A DNA stretch of 64,000 bases from Apostichopus japonicus. Lineage: Eukaryota > Echinodermata > Holothuroidea > Aspidochirotida > Stichopodidae. The position numbers and the translations under genes were made by a program. Of this stretch, positions 33,573 to 47,159 are shown piece by piece (positions within the stretch are counted from its first letter, which is position 1; each line of letters starts with the position of its first letter). The notes below the pieces were generated by a model. It made no database searches, was not told where the DNA came from, and saw only the letters and a program-made list of their open reading frames with translations. The stretch spans positions 16,976,376 to 17,040,375 of the forward strand of contig NC_092567.1 of the NCBI RefSeq assembly GCF_037975245.1. The letters are read 5' to 3'.

Positions 33573-33591
33573 AAACTTGTGACCAAAAAAT

Positions 33592-34971
33592 ATGACGTCT
33601 ACAGGGCAAAGCATGGAGCTACTCACGGCTGTAGAGGAGAGGTTTCAAGAAGATAACATTAAAACAATTCGCTTTGAGTTTCTTGATACCAACGCGGTCT
33701 CTAGATCTAAAACCATTCCTGCTCGCCACTTTAAGAGCACCGCCACATCTGGAATCCTGTTTCCAGGTATCTGTTTTTCGTGGACAGCAAGATCAGACAT
33801 ACCCTTTGTTAGCTCTATCGCTAAGAAATACCATTGCTCTGATCTGGTATTTCTACCCGATCTGTCCACGTTCGAAGTATTACCATGGACTCCAAATACA
33901 GCGAGAGTGTTCGTCTCAGTATCGGACATCAGTGACGACGAGAAAGCGTTAATCGATCCAAGAAACGTCGCTCGGGCTCAGTTAGAGAAGCTCAAGGACA
34001 GAGATTTGAGTATCTTCTCATCATTTGAATACGAGTTTTGGGTAGTGTATGAAGAAAATAGGAAACCGATCATCGACGGCGTAGATTGCTACGCCACCAT
34101 TCGTCTCGCAAAGCACCAAGCATTTTTTGACAAGGTCGCTGAAAATCTCTCAGAAGCCGGAGTCGATATCGAATGCGTCGAAACTGAATACGCCAAAGGT
34201 CAGTTTGAGTTGGTCATCTGCCCAACATTTGGAATAAGGGCCGCAGATAACGCCGCAACTTTCCGCACTGGTGTAAAAGAAATGGCGATGCGAAACGGAT
34301 TTGTCGCCAGTTTTATGTCGAAGCCATATCCTGAAGAAGAAGGGTCGTCGGGGCACTTCAATCACTCATTGTGGTCACTCGATGGTAAGACGCCTAAAAC
34401 AGGTGATTCTTCTCGGCCCTATGGACTCTCAGAGATTGGAGAACATTGGATAGCTGGTCTTCTAGAACATGCTCCAGCATTATCCTTTCTACAGAGTCCA
34501 ACTGTAAATTGTAGAGATAGAGTGAAACCAGATACATTCGCACCATTTAACGCCACGTGGGGAGTAGATAACCGTTCATGTGCGGTTCGTTTGAAGCCAG
34601 TCGGGGCTCATGGGATCTACATGGAGAATCGAATGGGATCAAGTGCTGGAAACCCTTACATAAGTCTAGCTGCTACAATCGCAGCTGGAATAGATGGTAT
34701 TGAACGTAAGTTACCTCTTCCACCTCCAGTACCGACTAACAAGCCATCACATATTGCTGAGAACGTTCCCCCGGACACTGCCCTCCTTCCCGCTGATATG
34801 GAGGCCGCATTTCAAGCCCTAAAAAAGGATGAGATATTAGTAAGTGCTATTGGGGCCGACCTTGTCGACGCTCTGGAGTCCGTACGACGTCTTGAAATGA
34901 CCACATTTGCTGCTGACAGTGATGTTGAAAAATTTGAATTGCACAGGCGTATGTATTTTGATTACGTTTAA
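33592..34971 (+). CDS. Lengsin-like glutamine synthetase family protein, copy 4 (459 aa)
   Basis: Intact 459-codon frame, same start and stop as copy 3, with all motifs listed there (EYE, GQFE, GSSGHFNHSLW, WGVDNR, MENRMGSSAGNPY). Distinguishing residues are EERFQEDNIKTIRF near the N-terminus, VYEENRKP (Y where others have D), SSIAKKY preceded by FV, and AENVPPDTALL in the C-terminal part. The 3' half and the following spacer are almost the same as copy 1 and spacer A1, so copies 1 and 4 share recent ancestry or conversion there. No frameshift or stop is present, so it is probably functional. Cytosolic by lack of targeting signals. The lengsin family name rests on the glutamine synthetase motifs and the metazoan setting. 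Confidence 0.9.
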   Translation: MTSTGQSMELLTAVEERFQEDNIKTIRFEFLDTNAVSRSKTIPARHFKSTATSGILFPGICFSWTARSDIPFVSSIAKKYHCSDLVFLPDLSTFEVLPWTPNTARVFVSVSDISDDEKALIDPRNVARAQLEKLKDRDLSIFSSFEYEFWVVYEENRKPIIDGVDCYATIRLAKHQAFFDKVAENLSEAGVDIECVETEYAKGQFELVICPTFGIRAADNAATFRTGVKEMAMRNGFVASFMSKPYPEEEGSSGHFNHSLWSLDGKTPKTGDSSRPYGLSEIGEHWIAGLLEHAPALSFLQSPTVNCRDRVKPDTFAPFNATWGVDNRSCAVRLKPVGAHGIYMENRMGSSAGNPYISLAATIAAGIDGIERKLPLPPPVPTNKPSHIAENVPPDTALLPADMEAAFQALKKDEILVSAIGADLVDALESVRRLEMTTFAADSDVEKFELHRRMYFDYV

Positions 34972-35909
34972 ACAAATTGAAAAAAAAATTACAGAGGATT
35001 TAACCGTTCCCCCTCGGAAAGAATGACGTCATAAAGCTCGTACAATCATCGGGCAGCTTAAATGCATCGACTTTTCTTTTTTTCATACTTTGATTTTGTC
35101 TCCCGATGAATTCATTTGGTAATATATGTTAATCGGTAGACTTTGGTGAGCTCTTTGATCATATTCTGATAACAACCAAAATGAAAGAAGAGTATTTCTT
35201 AATGGTATGTATTTATAAACCCTTACATAAGTTAAATGGGTTTTATTTCTGTCTTCAACATATTAATATTTTTTTTTTATAAATCAGCATACTTAGCATT
35301 TAATACGCAGATCATGACTAATGATATTATACATTTTATTTTGCTTTTTAACATTTGTGTTATAAAGTTCGAAATTGTTATAGAAGATTTGATGATTTCA
35401 GAAATATTATATTCAAACAAAAAGTTACATCAGAACATTTTGGGTACGGGGTATACCCTTTTCATTCCATTCAATACATTAATCACTTTTGTCCTGGAAA
35501 GGTATTTTCGTTTGAGCTAGGGGTTCATCTTCTAACATTGTATTCATCGTTTCTATAATTCTTTTCAATTGATTCCGCATGGGTTTTTAATCTGCTTCTT
35601 GTTCTTCTTTATTGGTACTTGCAATTTCCATCTGTTCCCTCCTTTTACCATTTAACTGTTTTGAGTGAGTCCGTGAATGTTGGTTCCTGCTGTATAGAGC
35701 TCTTGCTAGGAAACCTAAACTTCTAGTCTATAGCATCCAATTCTTCAGTTTCACTCACAGCATTGCATTGTGTCCCCAAGTGATCTTTAAAGTGCAGCTT
35801 CTTTCCATTCTATAGTAACTCTCTCATAGTGAGCAGTTCTTCTGCGATTTGGAGAGCAGTTTGCGTTCCAGTGTTGAGATCCTCATGGATATTCCTAGTG
35901 GTTTCTCTG

Positions 35910-36775
35910 AAGGGACGTTGCCAGGGGAGCAGGGGGCCAACTGCTCCCCCCCCCCCTCCACCCTCTTTCAGTGTCGAACAAATGTTAAAAACTGTTGTTT
36001 TTAAGCATGGTACTTTGCCAGTGCTTTTTTGATCGTGAATACGTCAGCTCCGTTAACTCGATTATAATCGTAGTAACATCCAGGCCTACTGATTCAGCTA
36101 CTTACTTAGTTTGGCAGATGCAATTAGCTAAATTTAGTCTATAGCCTATTACAAGCCTACAGTTGGCCACTGCGTAATAAAATACATGTTGCATACCTTA
36201 CCGCACTCGATGGAGTGTCACGAACTGTTTGCACAACGTCGACAACGTTTGTTCTTATCCTTTCTGTTATGAGTTGTTGCACGAACAGCATGTTATGAAG
36301 CTAAGCTTGCAATCGTACGTGATACGCGCTTCCTATAAATAATGATTACACTGCTAATACACTGCGATAACGATATTTGTTTTTAGGCCACCGCACATCT
36401 GGCTGTCTTACAAAATATGAAAGTTTATATTGTCTATCAGTTAAGTTCGTCAAATGTATTAAATTCCAGACATTGGACAATAAACAAGTATCATCCTACC
36501 CGGAAAATTGTAAAAGGGCACTATATATGTTTGTCTTTCTGATATAATATGTAAAAGAACATGTAAAGAATTCAAACAGGAAACAAAATCAAATTATGAT
36601 ATCATATGATAATGATGAAAGTGGCAAAACATTGCACCAGATCGCATCTAAAGACCTTCAATTGTTCAAAAATATATCAAAGGGGAGGGGGACCCCTACT
36701 CACCTTAATCCCCTCCCCATATCAATCGCAATATGTGCTTCCCCCCCCCCTTTCAAATTCCTGGCTACGTCGCTG
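35910..36775 (+). mobile_element. hAT-type element in spacer B4
   Basis: Same insertion as 4191-5054, with flanks TTTCTCTG at 35902-35909 and 36776-36783. Confidence 0.8.
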
Positions 36776-39700
36776 TTTCTCTGAGGGCTTCTATTTTGTC
36801 AAGAGTGGCTTGATCGATGTCTTGTGCTACAACATGCACGCGTGCATGTTGTCTGCCTTAGTTGCATGTTTTATATACATTTTTAAGGATTTTTACGCTG
36901 TTTTTCGTTAAGTATACGGTATCCTATGAATTTCATTGCATCTCTTTTTGTCTTTTTGAAAATGTGTTATATTTTTTGACCAATATCAAAGTCTTCATTC
37001 TCAAATGTTATTTCATTATAATGCCTTATATGAGGTTTTAGTCCATACTGCTCTAATAAACCAATCAGAAAACGATTCAACTTTGTCTCTCTTTAAAAAT
37101 CTTGTGATTTTGAAAAATAGAGGGCGTGTTTTCACCCGCTACACCATCCCCTTCCTCACCCTAGATAATGGGGATATGAGCGGAGGGCTGGTTGCAGAAT
37201 GTTTTCTTCACCAAAGGTGTCTCCACCGATGAGATCAATTTCATATAATGGGATATTTTTCAGCTATATGATAACAATAATAATATCTTTGGATGTAAAC
37301 TAATATTTCTTTTAAACTATAATGATATAATTGCATATCTTAACAAAATAATGTGATAGGAGGATACGGCACATCGTCATTTGTTATCGGGTTTCATACT
37401 TAGATAGATACACAGTGATTCATTGAGAAATGTTTCCCCATAAGGCTGCGCTGCGTAATCACATTCTATAGGTCAGGAGCTTTCAACACCTACATGCGCC
37501 ATTTAAGGTCTATGGACAGACCACGAATTGATTCCGCCATGATTACTTCTCCCAATTCGCAACTTCCACCAACATGTAATCATGGTAGACACATTTTAGA
37601 ACAGAACTTCTTGGCGATATTGAGTGCACGAAGGCTTTAAAACACACGTGGGCCGCCAGCAGTTACGCAACTTACGCTAAATGTCAGCATGTATAGGCTA
37701 TCTGATTTGAGTATAATATATCTAAAATTATTGTTTGGAAGTATAGCCTACGACAATATTTGTAGGAAAAGGTACAACTATAGTTCGGAAGCGCTGAATA
37801 CTCCAAAATACGAAAAAGAATGTTATAGCTATAGGTCGCCTACTGTGAAGAGTTGGTCACATGCACGCATGTTGCCAGTGCATGTGAGTAACATACACGA
37901 ATTTGCCGCATGCTACGTGCACGTATAGGCCTACATGTGGCTTTCTCCACCGTTATCAATCACACGGCAGTTACCCTTTATTTACAATGTTAGGTTACTT
38001 TGAGTGACATGACCCTTGTCACTTGAGGTATGTGAATGATGATCATATTACAAGTTCAACTGTGTTTATCGAAAGGTTCTCATAGAATATCCACGTGTAA
38101 TGACAAATGTTTCAACGTTTTGTCTTCTGACTAATATAATATACTAATATATTGAACCTGAAACCAGCATGAACAATTCATTTTCATTTTCGAGTAAAAG
38201 TCTGATACGACGAGTGGGGATTTTTTTTTTCAAAGATCGTTCCCAAAACTTGAAGTATAGACTATTCGGCTGATAGCTTGATTTGTGAGGAGTATCAGCA
38301 GTAGCCTTTTGTTTTCCAATGAGAAGGGAATTATCCTACTTTAGTGAGATTATTGACAAGTTGAATGGCATTCCTGGTAAAATTATCAGGACAGTGTTTT
38401 AGCGGACGATAACAAACGCCGTCATGACCTAGAGGGGAGTTACTTTACCGGTATTATTTGTGTTAGCGAGCGTTACGTTCCAGTCAATAACAGTATAAAC
38501 GGGTGGTAAGTTCATGCTCAAGTTGAAGAGGAATATCCTTGCAATTGAATTGGCTCAAAATTGGTAATTTAAGTAGCAGTATATCCTAGGAATCTGATTG
38601 ATTCGTTATTAACCTTTATTAACATACATAATTTCTAACATTAGCCTAAGGTATTAATATAATGGATTTTATGATAATAATTGTATATAAAGTAACCAAA
38701 CCTGACATGGTAATTAAGACTCGTATAGCTTATCGAGCCTCATATGCTTTCGTTAAGCAAGGCCGACAGGGGAGGAGGTCCAGTTGGCCTACTACTTGAA
38801 AACCCGTTGTCTCCTAAGTCCACTTGACATTCTTATTTAAGTGTATATCATGCAGCTAATTTATAGGGCAAAACATATTTATCGGCGTGAACTTTGTTAT
38901 CGAAGAAAAGTTAATTCTAGCAGGTTATCACAGTGGCGTAGCCAGTCGGGTGCATCGAGATAGTATCCGTCACCCCCCCCCCCTCCCTTCTTTCTACTTT
39001 GGGGGACTTTGGGCCCAATAAAATTTCGGGGTAAGCCAACCCCTCTGCCCACCACCACCAGCAATTGCAGGCAGCATCTTACAAATAATTCCTGAAGTAC
39101 AATACATAAACTGATATCTTGTACACAAGGTACAACATATATGTTGAAAATTCTTTAAAATTGTTTAAAAAGTGACAAGATATGGGAACCTCCAACCTTT
39201 TTTGAAAATATTTCTCAAAGGGACGTGGGGGGCACTCCCCTTAGACCACTCCCATGGACGACTTATAATAAATATTTCCCTCGCAACTAATGAAGGTCTT
39301 TGCGCCTCTGGGGTAGAGCCTATACCGTTAAATGTATAGTCACCAATACTCTCTTCTCCCTGGTGTTTGCTACTGCCAAGGCTTAGCAAAAAAAAAAGAA
39401 ACAGATAACGCAATTTGTAATAAAAAATCCTTATATGGTCTTTGTAACCTTCATGAAAACCCACTTGTGACCGATATGTATATTTACTCAGCACATAGAA
39501 CACAATTGGGCATCCATGGTTTACCCACACTCATTTGCGCAAGTGAAACTCATATAATCTACGTGGAACCCAATCAGACATCCAACTTGAACATCTCCCA
39601 CATATTTCCAACCCGCATATCAACCCAGTTATAACGCAGATTGATGCTCATTAATTTCCTATGTAAAATCATTCATCCCAGAATGAACACGCGATTTGTA

Positions 39701-40337
39701 GACCACATCCAACCCACATTGGCGTTGCTCAAGTTAGCCCACGTATCTTTACCCACACATATTTAATACATATACAACACTGGCCCAAATTGGCGCTCCA
39801 TGGTGAGCCCACGCTTATATTTACCTCCACGTAAGACCCAATTGGGACCGAAACTGTTGTAATGGCTGGGGTTGGACAATAAAACGTTGTTTTGCAAATA
39901 ATTACCAATACTAACCAATACCAATGCAATACCCGGCAAATGAAGTTTTACAACAGCTGAGAGAGGAAAAATGAGAAACCCGTCCGAAAGTGTTTTTCAT
40001 TACTGATATGTGATGATATGGATACATGTTAGGGTGGCACTTTAACTGGTGCACAGATTTAACTCAAAAGGCGCCCATGACGGTCCATTAAAAAGAAAGA
40101 ATACTATGTTGCCATGGCTACTTGCGAAAGTACGAGTAAAAAGGGCAAGGGATAAGAAGCATTTCACGGAAATATATTCTTCATAGTATCTATGATATAC
40201 TTATTTCATGTCACTTGATAAATCTTGAAGCAATCGTTCTATCATTTCTATACGTAGTAACTTCTATTTATTGTCGATTTTTTGTTTTTATATATCCTAA
40301 GTCATTCTGATATAGTTCCTTTATGAACGTTATTTTC

Positions 40338-40367
40338 AACAAAAGTCTTTTTTAATCCAATTTGCAG
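40338..40367 (+). other. Predicted 3' splice site before copy 5
   Basis: T-rich tract and ATTTGCAG ending at 40367, 19 nt before the ATG. Confidence 0.45.
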
Positions 40368-40386
40368 AAACTTGTGACCAAAAATT

Positions 40387-41766
40387 ATGACGTCTACAGG
40401 GCAAAGCATGGAGCTACTCACGGCTGTGGAGAAGAGGATTCAAGAAGAAAACATTAAAAACATTCGCTTTGAGTTTCTTGATACCAACGCGGTCGCTAGA
40501 TCTAAAACCATTCCTGCTCGCCACTTTAAGAGCACCGCCACATCTGGAATCCTGTTTCCAGGTTTCTGTTTTTCGTGGACAGCAAGATCAGACATACCCT
40601 TTGAAAGCTCTATCGCTAAGAAATACCATTGCTCTGATCTGGTATTTCTACCCGATCTGTCCACGTTCGAAGTATTACCATGGACTCCAAATACAGCGAG
40701 AGTGTTCGTCTCAGTATCGGACATCAGTGACGGCGACAAGGCGTTAATAGATCCACGAAACGTCGCTCGGGCTCAGTTAGAGAAGCTCAAGGACAGAGAT
40801 TTGAGTATCTTCTCATCATTTGAATACGAGTTTTGGGTAGTGGATGAAGAAAATAGGAAACCGATCATCGATGGCGTAGATTGCTACGCCACTATTCGTC
40901 TCGCAAAGCACCAAGCATTTTTTGACAAGGTCGCTGAAAATCTCTCACAAGCCGGAGTCGATATTGAATGCGTCGAAACTGAATACGCCAAAGGTCAGTT
41001 TGAGTTGGTCATATGCCCGACATTTGGAATCAAGGCCGCAGATAACGCCGCCACTTTCCGCACTGGTGTAAAAGAAATGGCGATGCAAAACGGATTTGTC
41101 GCCAGTTTTATGTCGAAGCCATATCCTGAAGAAGAAGGGTCGTCGGGGCACTTCAATTACTCATTGTGGTCACTCGATGGTAAGACGCCTAAAACAGGTG
41201 ATCCTTCTCGGCCCTATGGACTCTCAGAGATTGGAGAACATTGGATAGCTGGTCTTCTAGAACATGCTCCAGCATTATCCTTTCTACAGAGTCCAACTGT
41301 AAATTGTAGAGATAGGGTGAAACCAGATACATTCGCACCATTTAACGCCACGTGGGGAGTAGATAACCGTTCATGTGCGTTTCGTTTGAAGCCAGTCGGG
41401 GCTCATGGGATCTACATGGAGAATCGAATGGGATCAAGTGCTGGAAACCCTTACATAAGTCTAGCTGCTACAATCGCAGCTGGAATAGATGGTATCGAAC
41501 GTAAGTTACCTCTTCCACCTCCAGTACCGACTAACAAGCCATCTCATATTGCTGAGAACGTTCCCCCGGACACTGCCCTCCTTCCCGCTGATATGGAGGC
41601 CGCATTTCAAGCCCTAAAAAAGGATGAGATATTAGTAAGTGCTATTGGGGCCGACCTTGTCGACGCTCTGGAGTCCGTACGACGTCTTGAAATGACCACA
41701 TTTGCTGCTGACAGTGATGTTGAAAAATTTGAATTGCACAGGCGTATGTATTTTGATTACGTTTAA
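40387..41766 (+). CDS. Lengsin-like glutamine synthetase family protein, copy 5 (459 aa)
   Basis: Intact 459-codon frame. The N-terminal half is almost the same as pseudogene copy 2 (KRIQEENIKNIRF, GDKAL). The middle shares SQAGVDIEC and MAMQNGF with copy 6. Two substitutions at conserved places deserve notice: GSSGHFNYSLW has Y where the others have H (residue 258), and CAFRLKP has F for V (332). The metal-site histidine H255, EYE, GQFE and the arginines are kept. The spacing to the predicted splice site and the 3' TGACGTCA are as in the other copies. Probably functional. The Y258 change could alter the active-site loop but does not remove a known catalytic residue. Confidence 0.9.
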   Translation: MTSTGQSMELLTAVEKRIQEENIKNIRFEFLDTNAVARSKTIPARHFKSTATSGILFPGFCFSWTARSDIPFESSIAKKYHCSDLVFLPDLSTFEVLPWTPNTARVFVSVSDISDGDKALIDPRNVARAQLEKLKDRDLSIFSSFEYEFWVVDEENRKPIIDGVDCYATIRLAKHQAFFDKVAENLSQAGVDIECVETEYAKGQFELVICPTFGIKAADNAATFRTGVKEMAMQNGFVASFMSKPYPEEEGSSGHFNYSLWSLDGKTPKTGDPSRPYGLSEIGEHWIAGLLEHAPALSFLQSPTVNCRDRVKPDTFAPFNATWGVDNRSCAFRLKPVGAHGIYMENRMGSSAGNPYISLAATIAAGIDGIERKLPLPPPVPTNKPSHIAENVPPDTALLPADMEAAFQALKKDEILVSAIGADLVDALESVRRLEMTTFAADSDVEKFELHRRMYFDYV

Positions 41767-42710
41767 ACAAATTGAAAAAAAATACAGCGGATTTAACCGT
41801 TCCCCCTCGGAAAGAATGACGTCATAAAGCTCGTACAATCATCGGGCAGCTTAAACGCATCGACTTTTCTTTTTTTCATACTTTGATTTTGTCTCCCGAT
41901 GAATTCATTTGGTAATATATGTTAATCGGTAGACTTTGGTGAGCTCTTTGATCATATTCTGATAGCAACCAAAATGAAAGAAGAGTATTTCTTAATGGTA
42001 TATATTTATAAACCCTTACATAAGTTAAATGGGTTTTTTTCTGTCTTCAACAGATTATTATTTTTTTTTATAAATCAGCATACTTAGCATTTAGTACGCA
42101 GATCATGACTAATGATATTATACATTTAATTTTGCTTTTTAACATTTGTGTTATCAAGTTCGAAAATATTATAGAAGATTTTATGATTTAAGAAATATTA
42201 TATTCAAACAAAAAGTTACATCAGAATATTTTGGGTACGGGGTATACCCTTTTCATTCCATTCAATACATTAATCACTTTTGTCCTGGAAAGGTATATTT
42301 GTTTGAGCTAGGGGTTCATTTTCTAAAATTGTATTCATCGTTTCTATAATTCTTTTCAATTGATTCCGCATGGGTTTTTAATCTGCTTCTTGTTCTTCTT
42401 TATTGGTACTTGCAATTTCCATTTGTTCCCTCCTTTTACCATTTAACTGTTTTGAGTGAGTCCGTGAATGTTGGTTCCTGCTGTATAGAGCTCTTGCTAG
42501 GAAACCTAAACTTCTAGTCTATAGCATCCAATTCTTCAGTTTCACTCATAGCATTGCATTGTGTCCCCAAGTGATCTTTAAAGTGCAGCTTCTTTCCATT
42601 CTATAGTAACTCTCTTATAGTGAGCAGTTCTTCTGCGATTTGGAGAGCAGTTTGCGTTCCAGTGTTGAGATCCTCATGGATATTCCTAGTGGTTTCTCTG
42701 AAGGGACGTA

Positions 42711-43569
42711 GCCAGGGGAGCAGGGGGCCAACTGCTCCCCCCCTTCCTCCACCCTCTTTCAGTGTCGAACAAATGTTAAAAACTGTTGTTTTTAAGCATG
42801 GTACTTTGTCAGTGCTTTTTTGATTGTGAATACGTCAGCTCCGTTAACTCGATTATAATCGTAGTAACATCCAGGCCTACTGATTCAGCTACTTACTTAG
42901 TTTGGCAGATGCAATTAGCTAAATTTAGTCTATAGCCTATTACAAGCCTACAGTTGGCCACTGCGTAATAAAATACATGTTGCATACCTTACCGCACTCG
43001 ATGGAGTGTCACGAACTGTTTGCACAACGTCGACAACGTTTGTTCTTATCCTTTCTGTTATGAGTTGTTGCACGAACAGCATGTTATGAAGCTAAGCTTG
43101 CAATCGTACGTGATACGCGCTTCCTATAAATAATGATTACACTGCTAATACACTGCGATAACGATATTTGTTTTTAGGCCACCGCACATCTGGCTGTCTT
43201 ACAAAATATGAAAGTTTATATTGTCTATCAGTTAAGTTCGTCAAATGTATTAAATTCCAGACATTGGACAATAAACAAGTATCATCCTACCCGGAAAATT
43301 GTAAAAGGGCACTATATATGTTTGTCTCTCTGATAAAATATGTAAAAGAACATGTAAAGAATTCAAACAGGAAACAAAATCAAATTATAATATCATATGA
43401 TAATGATGAAAGTGGCAAAACATTGCACCAGATCGCATCTAAAGACCTTCAATTGTTCAAAAATATATCAAAGGGGAGGGGGACCCCTACTCACCTTAAT
43501 CCCCTCCCCATATCAATCGCAATATGTGCTTTCCCCCCCCCCCCTTTCAAATTCCTGGCTACGTCGCTG
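42711..43569 (+). mobile_element. hAT-type element in spacer B5
   Basis: Same insertion as 4191-5054, with flanks TTTCTCTG at 42703-42710 and 43570-43577. Confidence 0.8.
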
Positions 43570-46500
43570 TTTCTCTGAGGGCTTCTATTTTGTCAAGAGT
43601 GGCTTGATCGATGTCTTGTGCTACAACATGCACGCGTGCATGTTGTCTGCCTTAGTTGCATGTTTTATATACATTTTTAAGGATTTTTACGCTGTTTTTC
43701 GTTAAGTATACGGTATCCTATGAATTTCATTGCATCCCTTTTTGTCTTTTTGAAAATGTGTTATATTTTTTGACCATATCAAAGTCTTCATTCTCAAATG
43801 TTATTTCATTATAATGCCTTATATGAGGTTTTAGTCCATACTGCTCTAATAAACCAATCAGAAAACGATTCAACTTTGTCTCTCTTTAAAAATCTTTTGA
43901 TTTTGAAAAATAGAGGGCGTGTTTTCACCCGCTACACCATCCCCTTCCTCACCCTAGATAATGGGGATATGAGCGGAGGGCTGGTTGCAGAATATCATCT
44001 TCACCAAAGGTGTCTTCACCGATGAGATCAATTTCATATAATGGGATATTTTCAGCTATGATTACTATGATAATATCTTTGAATATAAAATAATATTTCT
44101 TTTAAACTATAATGATATAATTCCATATCACTTAACAAAATAATGTGATAGGGGGATACGGCACACCGTCCTTGGCGGTATCGGGTTTTATACTTAGATA
44201 GATACACAGTGATTCATTGAGAGATGTTTCCCCATAAGGCTGCGCTGCGTAATCACATTCTATAGGTCAGGAGCTTTCAACACCTACATGCGCCATTTAA
44301 GGTCTATGGACAGACCACGAATTGATTCCGCCATGATTACTTCTCCCAATTCGCAACTTCCACCAACATGTAATCATGGTAGACACATTTAAGAACAGAA
44401 CTTCTTGGCGCTATTGAGTGCACGAAGGCTTTAAAACACACGTGGGCCGCCAGCAGTTACGCAACTTACGCTAAATGTCAGCATGTATAGGCTATCTGAT
44501 TTGAGTATAATATATCTAAAATTATTGTTTGGAAGTATAGCCTACGACAATATTTGTAGGAAAAGGTACAACTATAGTTCGGAAGCGCTGAATACTCCAA
44601 AATACGAAAAAGAATGTTATAGCTATAGGTCGCCTACTGTGAAGAGTTGGTCCCATGCACGCATGTTGTCAGTGCATGTGAGTAACATACACGAATTTGC
44701 CGCATGCTACGTGCACGTATAGGCCTACATGTGGCTTTCTCCACCGTTATCAATCACACGGCAGTTACCCTTTATGTACAATGTTAGGTTACTTTGAATG
44801 ATATGACCTTGTCACTTGAGGTATGTGAATGATGATCATATTACAAGTTCAACTGTGTTTATCGAAAGGTTCTCATAGAATATCCACATGTAATGACAAA
44901 TGTTTCAACGTTTTGTCTTCTGACTAATATAATATACTAATATATTGAACCTGAAACCAGCATGAACAATTCATTTTCATTTTCGAGTAAAAGTCTGATA
45001 CGACGAGTGGGGATTTTTTTTTTCAAAGATCGTTCCCAAAACTTGAAGTATAGACTATTCGGCTGATAGCTTGATTTGTGAGGAGTATAGCAGTAGCCTT
45101 TTGTTTTCCAATGAGAAGGGAATTATCCTACTTTAGTGAGAATATTGACAAGTTGAATGGCATTCCTGGTAAAATTATCAGGACAGTGTTTTAGCGGACG
45201 ATAACAAACGCCGTCATGACCTAGAGGGGAGTTACTTTACCGGTATTATTTGTGTTAGCGAGCGTTACGTTCCAGTCAATAACAGTATAAACGGGTGGTA
45301 AGTTCATGCTCAAGTTGAAGAGGAATATCCTTGCAATTGAATTGGCTCAAAATTGTTAATTTAAGTAGCAGTATATCCTAGGAATCTGATTGATACGTTA
45401 TTAACCTTAATTAACATACATAATTTCTAACATTAGCCTAAGGTATTAATATAATGGATTTTATGATAATAATTGTATATAAAGTAACCAAACCTGACAT
45501 GGTAATTAAGACTCGTATAGCTTATCGAGCCTCATATGCTTTCGTTAAGCAAGGCCGACAGGGGAGGAGGTCCAGTTGGCCTACTACTTGAAAACCCGTT
45601 GTCTCCTAAGTCCACTTGACAATCTTATTCAAGTGTATATCATGCAGCTAATTTATAGGGCAAAAATATTTATCGGCGTGAACTTTGTTATCGAAGAAAA
45701 GTTAATTCTAGCAGGTTATCACAGTGGCGTAGCCAGACGGGTGCATCGGGATAGTATCCGTCACCCCCCCCCCTCCCTTCTTTCTACTTTGGGGGACTTT
45801 GGGCCCAATAAAATTTCGGGGTAAGCCAACCTCTCTGCCCACCACCACCAGCAATGGCAGGCAACATCTTACAAATAATTCATGAAGTACAATACATAAA
45901 CTGATATCTTGTACACAAGGTACAACATATATGTTGAAAATTCTTCAAAATTGTTTAAAAAGTGACAAGATATGGCAACCTCCAACCTTTTTTGAAAATA
46001 TTTCTTAAAGGGACGTGGGGGGCACTCCCCTTAGACCACTCCCATGGACGACTTATAATAAATATTTCCCTCGCAACTAATGAAGGTCTTTGCGCCTCTG
46101 GGGTAGAGCCTATACCGTTAAATGTATAGTCGCCAATACTCTCTTCTCCCTGGTGTTTGCTACTGCCAAGGCTTAGACAATAAAAAGAGAAACAGATAAC
46201 GCAATTTGTAATAAAAAATCCTTATATGGTCTTTGTAACGTTCATGAAAACCCACTTGTGACCGATATGTATATTAACTCAGCACATAGAACACAATTGG
46301 GCATCCATGGTTTACCCACACTCATTTGCGCAAGCGAAACTCATATAATCTACGTGGAACCCAATCAGACATCCAACTTGAACATCTCCCACATATTTCC
46401 AACCCGCATATCAACCCAGTTATAACGCAGATTGATGCTCATTAATTTCCTATGTAAAATCATTCATCCCAGAATGAACACGCGATTTGTAGACCACATC

Positions 46501-47129
46501 CAACCCACATTGGCGTTGCTCAAGTTAGCCCACGTATCTTTACCCACACATATTTAATACATATGCAACACTGGCCCAAATTGGCGCTCCATGGTGAGCC
46601 CACGCTTATATTTACCTCCACGTAAGACCCACTTGGGACCGAAACTGTTGTAATGGCTGGGGTTGGACAATAAAACGTTTTTTGGCCAATAATTACCAAA
46701 ACTAACCAATACCAATACAATACCCGGCAAATGAAGTTTTACAACAGCTGAGAGAGGAAAAATGAGAAACCCGTCCGAAAGTGTTTTTCATTACTGATAT
46801 GTGATGATATGGATACATGTTAGGGTGGCACTTTAACTGGTGCACAGATTTAACTCAAAAGGCGCCCATGACGGTCCATTAAAAAGAAAGAATACTATGT
46901 TGCCATGGCTACTTGCGAAAGTACGAGTAAAAAGGGCAAGGGATAAGCAGCATTTCACGGAAATATATTCTTCATAGTATCTATGATATACTTACTTATC
47001 ATGTCACTTGATAAATCTTGAAGCAATCGTTCTATCATTTTTATACGTAGTAACTTCTATTTATTGTCGATTTTTTGTTATATATATCCTAAGTCATTCT
47101 GATATAGTTCCTTTATGAACGTTATTTTC

Positions 47130-47159
47130 AACAAAAGTCTTTTTTAATCCAATTTGCAG
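47130..47159 (+). other. Predicted 3' splice site before copy 6
   Basis: T-rich tract and ATTTGCAG ending at 47159, 19 nt before the ATG. Confidence 0.45.

Larger units (their letters stand above)
28211..33591 (+). repeat. Tandem-unit spacer B3 (between copies 3 and 4)
   Basis: Full non-coding spacer. It holds the hAT-like insertion (29143-30011), TATAAATA at 29571-29578, a palindrome with one C-to-T change relative to the other spacers (about 30065-30088), and a hAT 5' end at 32172. It is the most diverged of the full spacers. Confidence 0.8.
34972..40386 (+). repeat. Tandem-unit spacer B4 (between copies 4 and 5)
   Basis: Near-identical partner of spacer A1 (3253-8660), offset by about 31.72 kb. 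Contains TATAAAT at 36334-36340, the palindrome at 36829-36852, the hAT insertion and a hAT 5' end at 38931. Non-coding. Confidence 0.85.
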
